NCBI RefSeq assembly: GCF_018881975.1
Contig: NZ_JACVPJ010000007.1
Span: 1 to 64,000, forward strand
Length of the DNA: 64,000 bases
Direction: 5' to 3'
From: Polynucleobacter sp. JS-Safj-400b-B2
GTDB lineage: Bacteria > Pseudomonadota > Gammaproteobacteria > Burkholderiales > Burkholderiaceae
Shown: in pieces, positions 16,571-26,244 of the stretch
How the letters are laid out: each line of letters begins with the position of its first letter
Position numbering within the stretch: the first letter of the stretch is position 1
Notes under the pieces: generated by a model
Databases searched by the model: none
The model's input: only the letters and a program-made list of their open reading frames with translations
Told to the model about the DNA's origin: nothing
Program-made: the position numbers and the translations under genes

Positions 16571-18142
16571 ATGATGCCATCAAAATCTAGCTCTATTACG
16601 TCTGAACATATGCGTCTGTCTGACCTAATTCAGCAATTGGATTTAATGCGCAATGAGATTAACAAAGACCGTGAATCCTTAAAGTCTATCAATACCCCGA
16701 TATCTCTCATGATCGTTCGTGCAGAGACTGCAGAAGCTGCTCTCATTAATAGCGATATAGCTTTAAAAGCTCTAAAGCTACTCCTGGCGAATAGCCTTGC
16801 AATTATTCATTCTGGTAAAATCGTCATTGCATCCATGCAAGCCACTATCAAAGAAAATGATGAAGATAAAGCCATCAAACTGCTTGCTTTGGCTGAGCTA
16901 TCTAAGATTATTGAAAAGAATAAGGAATCGCTCAAAGCAAGTGCTGAGGCACTTTCTGCGGTCAAAGAGCTTGCCTTTACTGATGCTCTAACACGTCTAC
17001 CCAATCGAAGACTGCTTAATGATCGCCTAAGTCAAATCATTAAATCTAATAAACGCTGGACTTCTTATGGCGCAGCTATTTTTCTAGACTTGGATAAATT
17101 CAAAAAAATTAATGACGAGTATGGCCATCAAGCAGGAGATGATTTATTAATTTTAGTAGGAAGTCGACTTAAATTGGCTGTGCGTGAAACTGATACTGTC
17201 GCACGGTATGGAGGAGATGAGTTTGTAGTTTTACTAAATCGTCTCAATGGCAATCTAATTGATGCCAGAGTTGAGTCTGAAATCATTGCCAAGAAGATTC
17301 TTGCTGCGCTAGAGCCACCCTATACCCTCCATGTCCAAATGCCCGATGGAGTAACGAAGAGGATTGAATGCAGGATTTTTGCCAGTCTAGGCGTGGCAAT
17401 CTTTAATGGGGACTTGAAAACAGAAAGCGTCATTTTAGACTGGGCAGATGAGGCGATGTATTGGGCTAAAGCTGAAGGCGGTAGAACTATTCGTTTTTAT
17501 GACGCCAAAAATTCTAGTGACCAAACATTAACCAAGCTGTATCAATTAGCTATTGATAATGACGATGAATCCAGCAATCACGGCATTCGCACTCGAAAAT
17601 ATGTAAAAACTCTAGCGCATCGCGCTCAGCAAATGAATTTGTATCCCAATCAGTTGAGCGATGAGATTATTGAACGATTATTCAAAACCACCCAATTACA
17701 CGATATAGGCAAGACAGAAGTTCCATATGCCATCCTTCATAAAAAGACAAAATTTACACCACAAGAATGGGAGGTTATGAAAAACCACGCAGCACTTGGC
17801 GGCATGCTTCTTGAGGCTGCTAAAAAGCAAAATGTGGAACTTTCTGACCTTCTCAATACGGCAATTGATATTGCAACTAGCCATCATGAAAACTGGGACG
17901 GGACAGGCTACCCAAAGGGTCTTGCTGGAAATGCCATCCCTTTAGGTGGACGCTTGATGGGAATTGCGGATGTCTATGATGCATTGATCAGTAAAAGGAG
18001 TTACAAAGAGGCTTGGAGCCATGAAGATGTCTGTAAAGAAATCATCTCGCTTTCTGGAACTAAATTTGACCCTTACCTTATAGAAGCGTTTAAGCGCGAA
18101 ATGGACAATTTCAAACTCATTGCTGAGATCGCAAAAGACTAG
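16571..18142 (+). CDS. GGDEF-HD-GYP protein (cyclic-di-GMP synthesis/breakdown)
   Basis: A cytoplasmic protein of 523 residues with a coiled-coil N-terminus (1-130), a GGDEF diguanylate cyclase domain (about 135-310) and an HD-GYP phosphodiesterase domain (about 335-515). The cyclase signature YGGDEFVVLL is intact, preceded by RETD at the inhibitory I-site spacing. The HD-GYP part has LHDIGKTEVP and HHENWDGTGYPKG. Both activities look competent, so net output must be regulated, perhaps through the coil. It lies at the right end of element 1 beside the exopolysaccharide locus, whose product may be the c-di-GMP-controlled output. Two ATGs lie in tandem at the start; the first is used. Confidence 0.88.
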   Translation: MMPSKSSSITSEHMRLSDLIQQLDLMRNEINKDRESLKSINTPISLMIVRAETAEAALINSDIALKALKLLLANSLAIIHSGKIVIASMQATIKENDEDKAIKLLALAELSKIIEKNKESLKASAEALSAVKELAFTDALTRLPNRRLLNDRLSQIIKSNKRWTSYGAAIFLDLDKFKKINDEYGHQAGDDLLILVGSRLKLAVRETDTVARYGGDEFVVLLNRLNGNLIDARVESEIIAKKILAALEPPYTLHVQMPDGVTKRIECRIFASLGVAIFNGDLKTESVILDWADEAMYWAKAEGGRTIRFYDAKNSSDQTLTKLYQLAIDNDDESSNHGIRTRKYVKTLAHRAQQMNLYPNQLSDEIIERLFKTTQLHDIGKTEVPYAILHKKTKFTPQEWEVMKNHAALGGMLLEAAKKQNVELSDLLNTAIDIATSHHENWDGTGYPKGLAGNAIPLGGRLMGIADVYDALISKRSYKEAWSHEDVCKEIISLSGTKFDPYLIEAFKREMDNFKLIAEIAKD

Positions 18143-18464
18143 CTATATGTCCACTATAGGCCATTCTCTGCCACCACCAATCATCACCCAAATTGAACGT
18201 CAGCAAGCCAACCCATAAGAGCCACCTGACCGTCGCGTAACCGGACATCCGATAGTCGGGTCAAACCGACACTAAATGACTAAGGTCAAAAGTGAATTAG
18301 CCCTGAGTTTCTATCCACCCCACCCAGTCGCAGGGTCACACATAGTCAAAAGGATCTCCCACGCTAGACCCAAGGCCACTTTTACGCTAGACAAGCTCAT
18401 CCATGATCAGCCACAATCGAGCCAATACATAAGCCTGAAACAACATTAAATAGTGAAATTTGGC
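18143..18464. repeat. A-type end of integrative element 1
   Basis: I see no gene in these 322 bp. From about 18250 the sequence aligns with the stretch before the intact tRNA-Arg (46066-46258), sharing CACGCTAGACCCAAGG, GACAAGCTC, CCACAATCGAG and ATAAGCCTGAAACAACA. A degenerate T palindrome lies at 18230-18248 (13 of 19 positions match the 8592 copy) and a U palindrome at 18255-18270 (GTCGG...CCGAC). Order T, U, core mirrors the B-type end. Confidence 0.7.
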
Positions 18465-18500
18465 CTGCCCAGCACGATTCGAACGTGCGACCTACGCCTT
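18465..18500 (-). repeat. tRNA-Arg 3' fragment, attachment core copy 3 (right end of element 1)
   Basis: A 36-bp copy of the tRNA-Arg 3' part, ending at CCTT. It closes element 1 and opens the second HEPN/MNT cassette, whose HepT stop codon lies four bases further on. Confidence 0.85.
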
Positions 18501-18504
18501 GTTT

Positions 18505-18861
18505 TTACTGAGCTTCGATTATTTTTGTTATCTGGGTTTGAAGGTTAGGCAGATTGATCTCGATTGTTTTCCAAACAATTTGCAGATCCACCTTAAAGTA
18601 ACCATGTGCTAATGCATTGCGCATTTCATAGGCAACCAACAGAGGAAGTTCAGGATGCTTAGCTAAAAATTCAGGAAAATGGCGCTCAATATTCTTGCTG
18701 GCCTCGCCAATCACTTCGAAATTCCGAATAACCGCATCTTGAATTAATTGGCTGTTGATAAAACCAAGTTCATCAATATCGGCACAGTAATCCTCTATTC
18801 GCTTTATAGCCTCAAGAATATGCTCTAAATAGTCCTGCAAACGCTGTGGATCACGCGTCAT
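18505..18861 (-). CDS. hepT: HepT-like HEPN toxin (DUF86)
   Basis: A 118-residue all-helical HEPN ribonuclease-type toxin of the HepT/DUF86 family. The catalytic RX4H motif is visible as RNALAH at about residue 82, followed by the conserved Tyr (GYFKVDLQIVWKTI). In HepT-MntA pairs the MNT partner AMPylates this region to block activity. The gene overlaps mntA by 4 bp (ATGA). It is a different HEPN family from the one at 7597, although the cassette layout is the same: both lie between two tRNA-Arg fragments. Its stop codon lies only four bases from the core. Confidence 0.85.
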   Translation of the reverse strand: MTRDPQRLQDYLEHILEAIKRIEDYCADIDELGFINSQLIQDAVIRNFEVIGEASKNIERHFPEFLAKHPELPLLVAYEMRNALAHGYFKVDLQIVWKTIEINLPNLQTQITKIIEAQ

Positions 18862-19148
18862 ATTGGCATTGCGCCTGCAATCACTGAGTTGCGAAACTTT
18901 TCCGGCAGAGCATTTGGGGTCAAAACATCCACTGGAACACCCAGTAATTGCTTTAATTTATAGCGGATTGCGCCAATATCAAATAATGTTGTTTCGGGAC
19001 TAGGATCAATCAAAACATCTAAGTCACTACCATCAGTGTCGGTGCTGTTCGCCACTGAGCCAAAAACGCGTGCATTACTGGCATGATGCGCTTCAATGAT
19101 TAAGCGAATCTGGGCACGGTTGGCGTTCAGGGCAATCGAAGGTTTCAT
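18858..19148 (-). CDS. mntA: MntA-like nucleotidyltransferase antitoxin
   Basis: A 96-residue minimal nucleotidyltransferase. The ARVFGSVANSTDTDGSDLDV segment supplies the GSxA-like motif and the Asp pair (DLD), with a third acidic strand at PVDVLT. Family members AMPylate their HepT partner. It is the first gene of the operon and ends within the hepT start. The 55 bp between its start codon and core 4 show no palindrome. Confidence 0.82.
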   Translation of the reverse strand: MKPSIALNANRAQIRLIIEAHHASNARVFGSVANSTDTDGSDLDVLIDPSPETTLFDIGAIRYKLKQLLGVPVDVLTPNALPEKFRNSVIAGAMPI

Positions 19149-19203
19149 GTCTCTAGATTATGCAAATATTTGGCCTGAAGATCAACACAAAGGATGTTTT
19201 GGC

Positions 19204-19244
19204 CTGCCCAGCACGATTCGAACGTGCGACCTACGCCTTAGAAG
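19204..19244 (-). repeat. tRNA-Arg 3' fragment, attachment core copy 4 (left end of element 2)
   Basis: A 41-bp copy identical in extent to copy 2, ending at TTAGAAG. It is followed by a B-type end, as copy 2 is, which defines the left boundary of the urease/kai element. Confidence 0.85.
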
Positions 19245-19715
19245 CTTTAAAAATGAGCAAAAACAATAGCAGAAACAATGACTTAAGCCTTACTAGATCA
19301 GGCGTGGCATACGCATCGAGATCATTGGAATCATGTGGAATTCAATAGTTTTGATATGGCATCTACAGAAGTGAAGTCAGTTAAACCGACGCTGGATGGT
19401 GTCTTGTTACGTGACAGTCAGTTACTCTGCATCGCCCGACCCACCAGTTATACAAAGGGATCGCAGAAATGTGGTCCCTTTTCTTTTGGCTATTTGGAAT
19501 GTGTTGGCAACTGTGTGGACTCAATAGAAGATCTATTGGACCGTGATGAGCGGGGATGGTCTACGCTGATTGACCGTGAGCGTCTCAAAACGCAACAGAT
19601 AATAACGCTTGTCGGGTTAACCGACAAACTGGGCAATGCCCCCATTTCGAGTTACTCAAAGCAACATCAATCTATCTTAAGCAGATATTCAAGAGTGATG
19701 AGGTTCTGGAAAGAC
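19245..19715. repeat. B-type end of integrative element 2 and gene-free spacer
   Basis: Positions 19245-19420 align with the B-type end of element 1. A U palindrome lies at 19376-19390 (GTCAGTTAAACCGAC) and a T palindrome at 19399-19415. A second, clean U copy with arms TTGTCGG and CCGACAA lies at 19609-19627. An open frame crosses this region (19335-19724), but its start overlaps the repeat and its product has no recognisable feature, so I treat it as non-coding. Confidence 0.65.
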
Positions 19716-20336
19716 TTAACTTGATAACAAACCTTTTTTCTCAATAAACTCAATAATTCCTTTAAGCCCATCGCCTGACTTTATGCTACCCATGATAAAT
19801 GGTCGATCACCACGCATCTTTTTGGCGTCTGACTCCATTATGGGTAAGGAGGCTCCAACATAAGGTGCAAGATCGGTCTTATTGATTACCAATAAATCAG
19901 AGCGTGTAATTCCAGGCCCGCCTTTACGAGGAATCTTTTCCCCTCCAGCTACATCAATCACATAAATCGTCAAGTCAGAAAGCTCTGGGCTGAAAGTTGC
20001 CGCTAAATTATCACCACCAGACTCAATAAAAATAATATCTACATCTGGATACTGATTCTGCATACGGTCAACGGCTTCTAAATTGATAGAGGCATCCTCT
20101 CTAATGGCGGTATGAGGGCAACCACCTGTCTCAACCCCCATGATTCGCTCTGGATCTAAAGCGCCTGCAACAGTAAGTAAACGCTGATCTTCTTTAGTGT
20201 ATATATCGTTGGTAATCACTACCAAGTCATACTGATCACGCATTGCTTTACAAAGCATCTCGAGCAAAGTTGTCTTGCCTGAACCTACAGGGCCACCAAT
20301 ACCAACTCTTAAAGGGGGATTTTTTTTAGTTCTCAT
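19716..20336 (-). CDS. ureG: Urease accessory GTPase UreG
   Basis: SIMIBI-class GTPase of 206 residues that couples GTP hydrolysis to nickel delivery into apo-urease as part of the UreD-UreF-UreG complex. The P-loop [11 protein letters not shown] (residues 14-24) and the nickel-binding [15 protein letters not shown] motif (CPH) are intact, as is [11 protein letters not shown], the guanine-specificity NKTD. Length is usual for the family. It is the last gene of the operon, 12 bp after ureF. Confidence 0.97.
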   Translation of the reverse strand: MRTKKNPPLRVGIGGPVGSGKTTLLEMLCKAMRDQYDLVVITNDIYTKEDQRLLTVAGALDPERIMGVETGGCPHTAIREDASINLEAVDRMQNQYPDVDIIFIESGGDNLAATFSPELSDLTIYVIDVAGGEKIPRKGGPGITRSDLLVINKTDLAPYVGASLPIMESDAKKMRGDRPFIMGSIKSGDGLKGIIEFIEKKGLLSS

Positions 20337-20348
20337 TATTTCTTTTGT

Positions 20349-21041
20349 CTATGAACGGAATAATCGGGAATACTGAGTCTCGTGCCTGGAAGAAAGGATA
20401 GCCAACATTGGTGAAAAATTGTCAACCATCGATAAACCAGATTTAGCTCTTTGTTCAGCCTGCTCAACCATTTCAGGAACAAGCAAGCGAAGCTTTGTTA
20501 AGGCATGCTGCCCTGCTACTTGACCCAGCGGTATAGCTTTTAAAGAAGCTGCTACTTGGTTTTCTATCCATGAGAATGCATAAGCTGCAAGCCCATTCTT
20601 TGACTGTATATTTAGATGAAAACAGGCATAGCTATGGGCCGTCAATAATGACAAAGGTTTGATTGCGGATAATTTAGTAAGGTATTCGCTACCCCAACCC
20701 AAAGACTGAGCAATTTGCAATAAAGACCAACCCATCTGCTCAGTTTCTGATCTGAGCTCTGAGGTTTCGCGACTGGCTAAAAAATAGTCGTTCAGACTTT
20801 GGGCGGAATCAATATCATTTTTTGCCCATGCCTCATAACTGAGAAGCCAAAGTGGGGCTTCAGATCTGACAAAGACGCCTAAAAATACATCTTTTATCCA
20901 TGCTTCTGCAGTAAGAGCATCGTTTACCAAGCCAGAATCAATGGCAGCTTCTAAGCCCTGAGAATAGCTATATCCACCGATTGGCAATGCTGGTGATGCC
21001 AACTGCATCAATGCAGTGATTTCGTTTAGATCAATGCTCAT
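20349..21041 (-). CDS. ureF: Urease accessory protein UreF
   Basis: All-helical accessory protein of about 230 residues that bridges UreD and UreG during urease activation. The N-terminal [20 protein letters not shown] is the family signature. The start was chosen at ATG 21039-21041 because it places this motif at the expected position; the longer open frame reaches far into ureE. It overlaps the ureE 3' end by 11 bp, consistent with translational coupling. Confidence 0.95.
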   Translation of the reverse strand: MSIDLNEITALMQLASPALPIGGYSYSQGLEAAIDSGLVNDALTAEAWIKDVFLGVFVRSEAPLWLLSYEAWAKNDIDSAQSLNDYFLASRETSELRSETEQMGWSLLQIAQSLGWGSEYLTKLSAIKPLSLLTAHSYACFHLNIQSKNGLAAYAFSWIENQVAASLKAIPLGQVAGQHALTKLRLLVPEMVEQAEQRAKSGLSMVDNFSPMLAILSSRHETQYSRLFRS

Positions 21042-21627
21042 GTGAATGATCATGATCGCCGTGATGATGGTGAGAGCATCCAGGCCCATGAACATGTGGC
21101 TTCTCATGTTCGGCATACACTTTTTGAGCTAAGGCATAGTCACTATCAAATGTCTCAGCATGACTATGGCGATGTCCACCTCCATACGCACCTGTTTCAG
21201 GCTCAAACGGGGCAAATTCATGCTTAGACTCCAACCCCAATTGATGAATCATGCCCTCTAACACTGAGTCAGGCTCAATCCTCAAGAATCCCAAGCCCAC
21301 CTGAACAGGAATATGTCGATTACCTAAGTGGTAAGCAGCCCTCATCAGCTGATGTGCGTCGGTAGAGGCAATTGTTATTACCTCTTGATCCGCCGCGGAG
21401 ATTCGAATCATGGATCCATCATCTGCAATCAAAATATCATCACTTGCCAGCACATTACCTCTTGGCAGAAAAAAGTGTGCCTCGCGACCATCGGAAAGTA
21501 TTTCTGAAAAACGGCTTTTATTGCGTACCTCAAATGGCAACTTTAGTTCGAGCGCTCTAGCAATAACTGCTTTGGCTAAGCCCTGTCCTTTGGGGATGAT
21601 TTTCTCAACGCGAATTGGTTCTGACAT
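21031..21627 (-). CDS. ureE: Urease accessory nickel chaperone UreE
   Basis: Metallochaperone of 198 residues that carries Ni(II) to the activation complex. The N-terminal peptide-binding domain and the C-terminal ferredoxin-like metal domain are present ([20 protein letters not shown] with the conserved interface His). The C-terminus is strongly His-rich ([20 protein letters not shown]), a nickel-storing tail present in some UreE proteins and absent in others. It lies 8 bp downstream of ureC. Confidence 0.95.
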   Translation of the reverse strand: MSEPIRVEKIIPKGQGLAKAVIARALELKLPFEVRNKSRFSEILSDGREAHFFLPRGNVLASDDILIADDGSMIRISAADQEVITIASTDAHQLMRAAYHLGNRHIPVQVGLGFLRIEPDSVLEGMIHQLGLESKHEFAPFEPETGAYGGGHRHSHAETFDSDYALAQKVYAEHEKPHVHGPGCSHHHHGDHDHSHEH

Positions 21628-21635
21628 AATTTTTC

Positions 21636-23339
21636 CTAGAACAAGAAATATCGTTGAGCCATTGGTAATACTTTTGCTGGCTCACAAGTTAATAGTTCGC
21701 CATTTGCTATCACTTGGTAGGTTTCTGGATCTACGGAGATATTTGGCTGCCAATCGTTGTGGACCATATCTGCCTTGGTGATAGATCGACAATTCTTTAC
21801 CACCTCAACTTGCTTCTCTAATCCATAAGCATCGCGAATATTGGCATTCATAGCCGATTGAGAAATGAAAGTTAACGAGCTATGACGTATCCCTTGGCCA
21901 ATACCCGCAAACATATTTCGGTAATGAACGGGCTGCGGCGTTGGAATAGATGCGTTTGGATCGCCCATAGCCGCTGCCGCAATAGACCCACCCTTTAATA
22001 TTAATGAAGGCTTGACGCCGAAGAAGGCAGGCTTCCAAAATACTAAATCCGCATACTTACCCACCTCAATAGACCCAACAACATGAGAAATGCCATGGGT
22101 AATGGCAGGATTAATGGTGTACTTAGAGATGTAACGCTTGACTCGGAAGTTATCGTGACGATTTGCATCACCCGGAAGCAAACCACGCTGTACTTTCATC
22201 TTGTCAGCAGTTTGCCAGGTACGAATAATTACCTCACCCACACGACCCATCGCTTGAGAATCTGATGAAAGCATCGAGAATGCGCCTAAGTCATGCAAGA
22301 TATCCTCAGCAGCGATTGTTTCACGACGAATGCGCGATTCTGCAAAGGCAATATCTTCAGCGATAGATGCATCAAGATGATGGCACACCATCAGCATATC
22401 CAAATGCTCATCTAATGTATTAACCGTAAATGGTCTGGTGGGGTTAGTTGAGGATGGCAATACATTTGACTCGCCACACGCACGAATAATGTCGGGGGCA
22501 TGACCGCCGCCAGCGCCCTCGGTGTGATAAGTGTGAATAGTGCGCCCCTTAAATGCAGCTAAGGTAGTTTCAACAAATCCAGACTCATTTAAAGTGTCGG
22601 TATGAATTGCCACCTGAGTATCAGTTTCATCAGCAACACCCAAACAACAATCAATCGCTGCTGACGTAGTCCCCCAGTCTTCATGCAACTTCAATCCAAT
22701 TGCGCCTGCATCAACTTGCTCTCGTAATCCAGCTGGCAAGCTAGCATTGCCTTTACCCAATAGGCCAATATTCATAGGATATGCGTCAACCGATTGCAAC
22801 ATTCTTTGAATATGCCAAGGACCAGGCGTGCAAGTAGTTGCAAAAGTACCAGTTGCTGGGCCCGTACCGCCACCAATCATGGTGGTTACCCCAGACATTA
22901 AAGCCTCTTCAATTTGCTGCGGACAAATAAAGTGGATATGAGTATCAATACCACCCGCCGTCACTATCATTCCTTCGCCAGCAATAATTTCGGTACCAGG
23001 GCCAATGACAGAAGTAATCCCCGGTTGAATATCTGGGTTACCAGCCTTACCAATATTAGATATTCTGCCATTTTTAATAGAGATATCAGCTTTGATAATG
23101 CCCCAGTGATCAATGATTACCGCATTGGTAATAACAGTATCGGCACAGTCCTTTGACTCGCGTTGACTTTGGCCCATACCATCACGAATGACTTTACCAC
23201 CGCCAAATTTGACTTCTTCGCCATAAATAGTGAGGTCCTTTTCAACCTCAATCATGAGGCCGGTATCCGCTAGTCTTAAACGATCACCTACAGTAGGGCC
23301 AAACATTTCAGCATAGGCTTGACGACCAATCTTAGCCAT
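21636..23339 (-). CDS. ureC: Urease alpha subunit UreC
   Basis: Catalytic subunit of urease, hydrolysing urea to ammonia and carbamate in the cytoplasm. The 567-residue chain has every active-site residue at canonical numbering: H134 and H136 (IDTHIHF), the carbamylated K217 ([12 protein letters not shown]), H246, H272, the mobile-flap C319-H320 (MVCHHL) and D360 ([12 protein letters not shown]). The nickel centre should therefore be functional. Its start codon shares one base with the end of ureB. Confidence 0.98.
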   Translation of the reverse strand: MAKIGRQAYAEMFGPTVGDRLRLADTGLMIEVEKDLTIYGEEVKFGGGKVIRDGMGQSQRESKDCADTVITNAVIIDHWGIIKADISIKNGRISNIGKAGNPDIQPGITSVIGPGTEIIAGEGMIVTAGGIDTHIHFICPQQIEEALMSGVTTMIGGGTGPATGTFATTCTPGPWHIQRMLQSVDAYPMNIGLLGKGNASLPAGLREQVDAGAIGLKLHEDWGTTSAAIDCCLGVADETDTQVAIHTDTLNESGFVETTLAAFKGRTIHTYHTEGAGGGHAPDIIRACGESNVLPSSTNPTRPFTVNTLDEHLDMLMVCHHLDASIAEDIAFAESRIRRETIAAEDILHDLGAFSMLSSDSQAMGRVGEVIIRTWQTADKMKVQRGLLPGDANRHDNFRVKRYISKYTINPAITHGISHVVGSIEVGKYADLVFWKPAFFGVKPSLILKGGSIAAAAMGDPNASIPTPQPVHYRNMFAGIGQGIRHSSLTFISQSAMNANIRDAYGLEKQVEVVKNCRSITKADMVHNDWQPNISVDPETYQVIANGELLTCEPAKVLPMAQRYFLF

Positions 23340-23677
23340 TAGAGGCCCCCCATAACGCGGCCAGCAAAGCCATAAATCTTCTTCTCACCAGCCACCTCTA
23401 CAAGCTCAATAGTGCGCTTTTGGCCTGGCTCAAAACGCACAGCAGTTCCTGCAACAATATTTAATCGCATGCCCTTCGTTTTATCGCGATCAAATAACAG
23501 GGCATCATTTACTTCAAAGAAGTGAAAATGAGAACCAATTTGAATAGGACGATCACCACTATTAGAGACTTCAATTGAAAGTGTTTTTCGGCCAACATTC
23601 AATTCAATATCCCCAGGCTCCACAAACATCTGCCCCGGAATAAAGCGTTGGCTATTTGCACTTGATGGTGTACTCAT
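23339..23677 (-). CDS. ureB: Urease beta subunit UreB
   Basis: Structural urease subunit of 112 residues, separate from UreA as in most proteobacteria. The central signature ([20 protein letters not shown], then [11 protein letters not shown]) is intact, along with [14 protein letters not shown]. It overlaps ureJ by 4 bp and ureC by 1 bp, so translation of the three is coupled. Confidence 0.97.
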   Translation of the reverse strand: MSTPSSANSQRFIPGQMFVEPGDIELNVGRKTLSIEVSNSGDRPIQIGSHFHFFEVNDALLFDRDKTKGMRLNIVAGTAVRFEPGQKRTIELVEVAGEKKIYGFAGRVMGGL

Positions 23678-24306
23678 GTCGAAGCTCCACCAAGCAGCGC
23701 AAAGGAAAGTTGACTGATTAATACCCAGCCATATATCACACTAGCAAACCCAGTCACTCTTGCAAAGATCGCTGTCTTGTCCCTAAGGAGCTTGACCAAT
23801 AGAGCGCCTGATAGATGCAAGATCCCTGTCGCCAAAATCAAGCCAGCCATATCTTGCGCTACCAAGGAGGCTCCAAGGGATCCATTTGAAAATAATGCAG
23901 CGTGGGCAAACCCATGAAATATTCCAAAACAACCAATTAAGGCAAGGATTGGATTATTGGAGTACTGGCGCTGTACAAGCAACAATAATCCCATTGCAAT
24001 TACAGAAGCAGCGATTCCAAATTCAAAGATATGAAGAGGTAAATTACTTAGGCCAGCAAATACCCCAAGACACATGCCTAATATAAAAACACAAGGCCCA
24101 AGCCAGATTTTTTTCTGCATGAAAGCACTCCAAAATCCTACGAGCACAATGACTAAAAAATGATCAAAGCCACTAAATGGATGCATCAGACCCGATAGAA
24201 AACTAACCGAAGTTTCATGTCCTGGGTGGGCATAAACCAAATTTGAAGATAGAACTCCGATCAATCCAACAAAAGCTAACAATATTTTTTTTATATGAAG
24301 ACTCAT
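23674..24306 (-). CDS. ureJ: HupE/UreJ-family nickel permease
   Basis: Integral membrane protein of 210 residues that probably brings nickel into the cell for urease. A signal-like first segment is followed by the mature N-terminal metal motif HPGHE, the [11 protein letters not shown] box and a second His pair ([13 protein letters not shown]). About six TM segments are predicted. Position between ureA and ureB with coding overlap is the usual place for UreJ. Confidence 0.9.
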   Translation of the reverse strand: MSLHIKKILLAFVGLIGVLSSNLVYAHPGHETSVSFLSGLMHPFSGFDHFLVIVLVGFWSAFMQKKIWLGPCVFILGMCLGVFAGLSNLPLHIFEFGIAASVIAMGLLLLVQRQYSNNPILALIGCFGIFHGFAHAALFSNGSLGASLVAQDMAGLILATGILHLSGALLVKLLRDKTAIFARVTGFASVIYGWVLISQLSFALLGGAST

Positions 24307-24317
24307 TTGTATTGCTC

Positions 24318-24620
24318 CTAAACAATCGGGTTATGAACTGTGACTAATTTTGTTCCATCAGGGAATGTTGCCTCAATCTGAATATCTGGAATCATTTCTG
24401 GAACCCCTTCCATGACATCTTCGCGACCTAGTATCGCTTGCCCTTCGTGCATCAGTTGTGCGACCGTTTTGCCATCACGCGCACCCTCCATAATCGCAGC
24501 GCTAATTAAAGCGACTGATTCCGGATAGTTCAACTTGAGGCCTCGAGCCTTTCTGCGCTCCGCTAAGAGTGCCGCTGTGAATATTAGTAATTTATCTTTT
24601 TCGCGTGGAGTTAATTCCAT
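24318..24620 (-). CDS. ureA: Urease gamma subunit UreA
   Basis: Smallest structural subunit, 100 residues, the standard length. It starts [20 protein letters not shown] and holds the conserved [20 protein letters not shown] and [19 protein letters not shown] stretches. It assembles with UreB and UreC into the urease holoenzyme. It lies 18 bp after ureD and 11 bp before ureJ in the same operon. Confidence 0.97.
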   Translation of the reverse strand: MELTPREKDKLLIFTAALLAERRKARGLKLNYPESVALISAAIMEGARDGKTVAQLMHEGQAILGREDVMEGVPEMIPDIQIEATFPDGTKLVTVHNPIV

Positions 24621-24638
24621 ATCTCACCTATAACAATC

Positions 24639-25544
24639 CTAAGAAGCCCAAAGCCGTAATGGCTGAGCTGGCACACCATGAACTATCGGTCTTAATTTAG
24701 ACCATACATCAATCATAAAATTTCTAGCTATCTCCATATCACTAGAGACTGCCCTCACCAAAAAGACGCCTTGTGGCATCAACGTCACCCCAGCCCGTAA
24801 TGAATCAGTCCAAGTCATCATCTCAGCAAAGGTTTCAACTAAATTAGCTGAGCACCTTGGTCCTACGGCCCATAGAGTTGCACAAACAGGCCAAGACCCT
24901 AGTTGAGGTAAAGATCTGGAGTATTGATCTTCGGCATCTATATGCCCGTTCTCCATCCAAATTAACTTTCCATCACGCCTTATTTCATTGAGCATATGAA
25001 TGTGGCCACTAGACCATTCCTCGCCAGAGGCATGGCGTCCTAACATCAGGGCGTCCCAACCAATAAATGAAGCATTCGATGAAAGGCTCATCCTGGTAAT
25101 AACGTTAGAGTTTGCGCCTTTAAAAAAAAGATTCTCTTGAGGTAGCCAATCTAATTTTGCATTCTCACCCAGCTCAAATTGAATATTTTGAGTAGCAGGA
25201 TTTTTAAATGATTTGTACCATTTAGTGGCACTTGGAGTAGATAGAACCACATGACTACCCTTGCCAACAGCAACCTGGATATCTAAGGTATCTCCGCCTG
25301 CGATACCTGCTGGCGGGTGAATAATGACAGTGTGGCAAATATCATCACCTTCGGGATATAAAGCTTTTTGAACTCGCAGTGGCCCCTCATGCAAACTTTT
25401 CTTTAGTACAGTGCCAATTACAGTGCGCTCATAAGATAGGCTCAGTTTGGCTAGCCAACTAGGACTTAGAGACCTAAATAGCTGTTTTACTGCGTTATCT
25501 GGAGCCAAAAACATGTGGGTAAACCATTTCAGTGAATTCAGCAT
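24639..25544 (-). CDS. ureD: Urease accessory protein UreD
   Basis: Accessory protein (also UreH) of about 301 residues that binds apo-urease and forms the scaffold for UreF-UreG during nickel insertion. Family signatures include IIHPPAGIAGGDTLDIQV, the TPSATKWYKS segment and LPQENLFFKGA. The exact start is uncertain; several in-frame ATGs lie in the first 12 codons (MLNSLKWFTHMF). It sits 5 bp after urtE, which makes urea transport and urease one transcription unit. Confidence 0.93.
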   Translation of the reverse strand: MLNSLKWFTHMFLAPDNAVKQLFRSLSPSWLAKLSLSYERTVIGTVLKKSLHEGPLRVQKALYPEGDDICHTVIIHPPAGIAGGDTLDIQVAVGKGSHVVLSTPSATKWYKSFKNPATQNIQFELGENAKLDWLPQENLFFKGANSNVITRMSLSSNASFIGWDALMLGRHASGEEWSSGHIHMLNEIRRDGKLIWMENGHIDAEDQYSRSLPQLGSWPVCATLWAVGPRCSANLVETFAEMMTWTDSLRAGVTLMPQGVFLVRAVSSDMEIARNFMIDVWSKLRPIVHGVPAQPLRLWAS

Positions 25545-25549
25545 CCACT

Positions 25550-26242
25550 TTAAACCGAAATCATCTCCTGAACACCATTGAGATCCATATCAGCACCTTT
25601 GCCTTGCGCGACGACTTCACCGCGGCGCATCACGATATAGTTATCTGAGAGCTCTTTTGCAAAGTCGTAATACTGCTCTACTAATAAAACAGTGATGCCC
25701 ATCTCATCGACTAATTTACGAAGACAGCGCCCAATGTCCTGAATGATAGATGGCTGGATACCCTCGGTAGGCTCATCCAAAATGATCAACTCTGGCTGAG
25801 ACATCAATGCACGCCCAATTGCTAACTGCTGTTGTTGGCCACCTGACAAATCACCGCCCCGACGCGCCTTCATATCCGACAGAATTGGAAATAGCTCGTA
25901 AATATATCCTGGGATATTTTTTGGGCTTGAGAATTTTGCCGCTCCAATGAGCAAGTTTTCTTCGACTGTGAGTCTTGGGAAAATTTCTCGACCCTGAGGA
26001 ACATAGGCAAATCCACCGTCCACCCGAGACCACGGGGGTAGATTGGCCAATTCTTTTCCATCCCAAGCAATCGAGCCAGTCTTTACTTTCACCACACCCA
26101 TGAGCGATTTGAGCAAAGTGGTTTTGCCAACGCCATTTCGCCCAAGCAAACTGGTTAATTGACCTTTGGGGACTTCAAAATTCACATTACGCAAAATATG
26201 GCTTCCGCCATAATATTGATTGAGATCTTTGACGATAAGCAT
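25550..26242 (-). CDS. urtE: Urea ABC transporter ATP-binding protein UrtE
   Basis: ATPase subunit of the high-affinity urea transporter, 230 residues, of the LivF type. Walker A is GRNGVGKTTLLK (residues 34-45), the signature is LSGGQQQQLAIGRAL and Walker B LIILDEPTEGIQPSI. It pairs with UrtD at the inner membrane. It lies 2 bp after urtD. Confidence 0.95.
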   Translation of the reverse strand: MLIVKDLNQYYGGSHILRNVNFEVPKGQLTSLLGRNGVGKTTLLKSLMGVVKVKTGSIAWDGKELANLPPWSRVDGGFAYVPQGREIFPRLTVEENLLIGAAKFSSPKNIPGYIYELFPILSDMKARRGGDLSGGQQQQLAIGRALMSQPELIILDEPTEGIQPSIIQDIGRCLRKLVDEMGITVLLVEQYYDFAKELSDNYIVMRRGEVVAQGKGADMDLNGVQEMISV

Positions 26243-26244
26243 GA

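Noticed and set aside
19160-19348. Plus-strand open frame encoding a CPARFERATYALEA-type peptide
   Set aside because: It is the antisense translation of the tRNA-Arg fragment; a similar peptide appears at 46254-46493 over the intact tRNA. Not a protein gene.
19335-19724. 129-residue open frame in the B-type end of element 2
   Set aside because: It starts inside the repeated end sequence, the homologous region in element 1 has no matching frame beyond about 30 residues, and it overlaps the ureG end.
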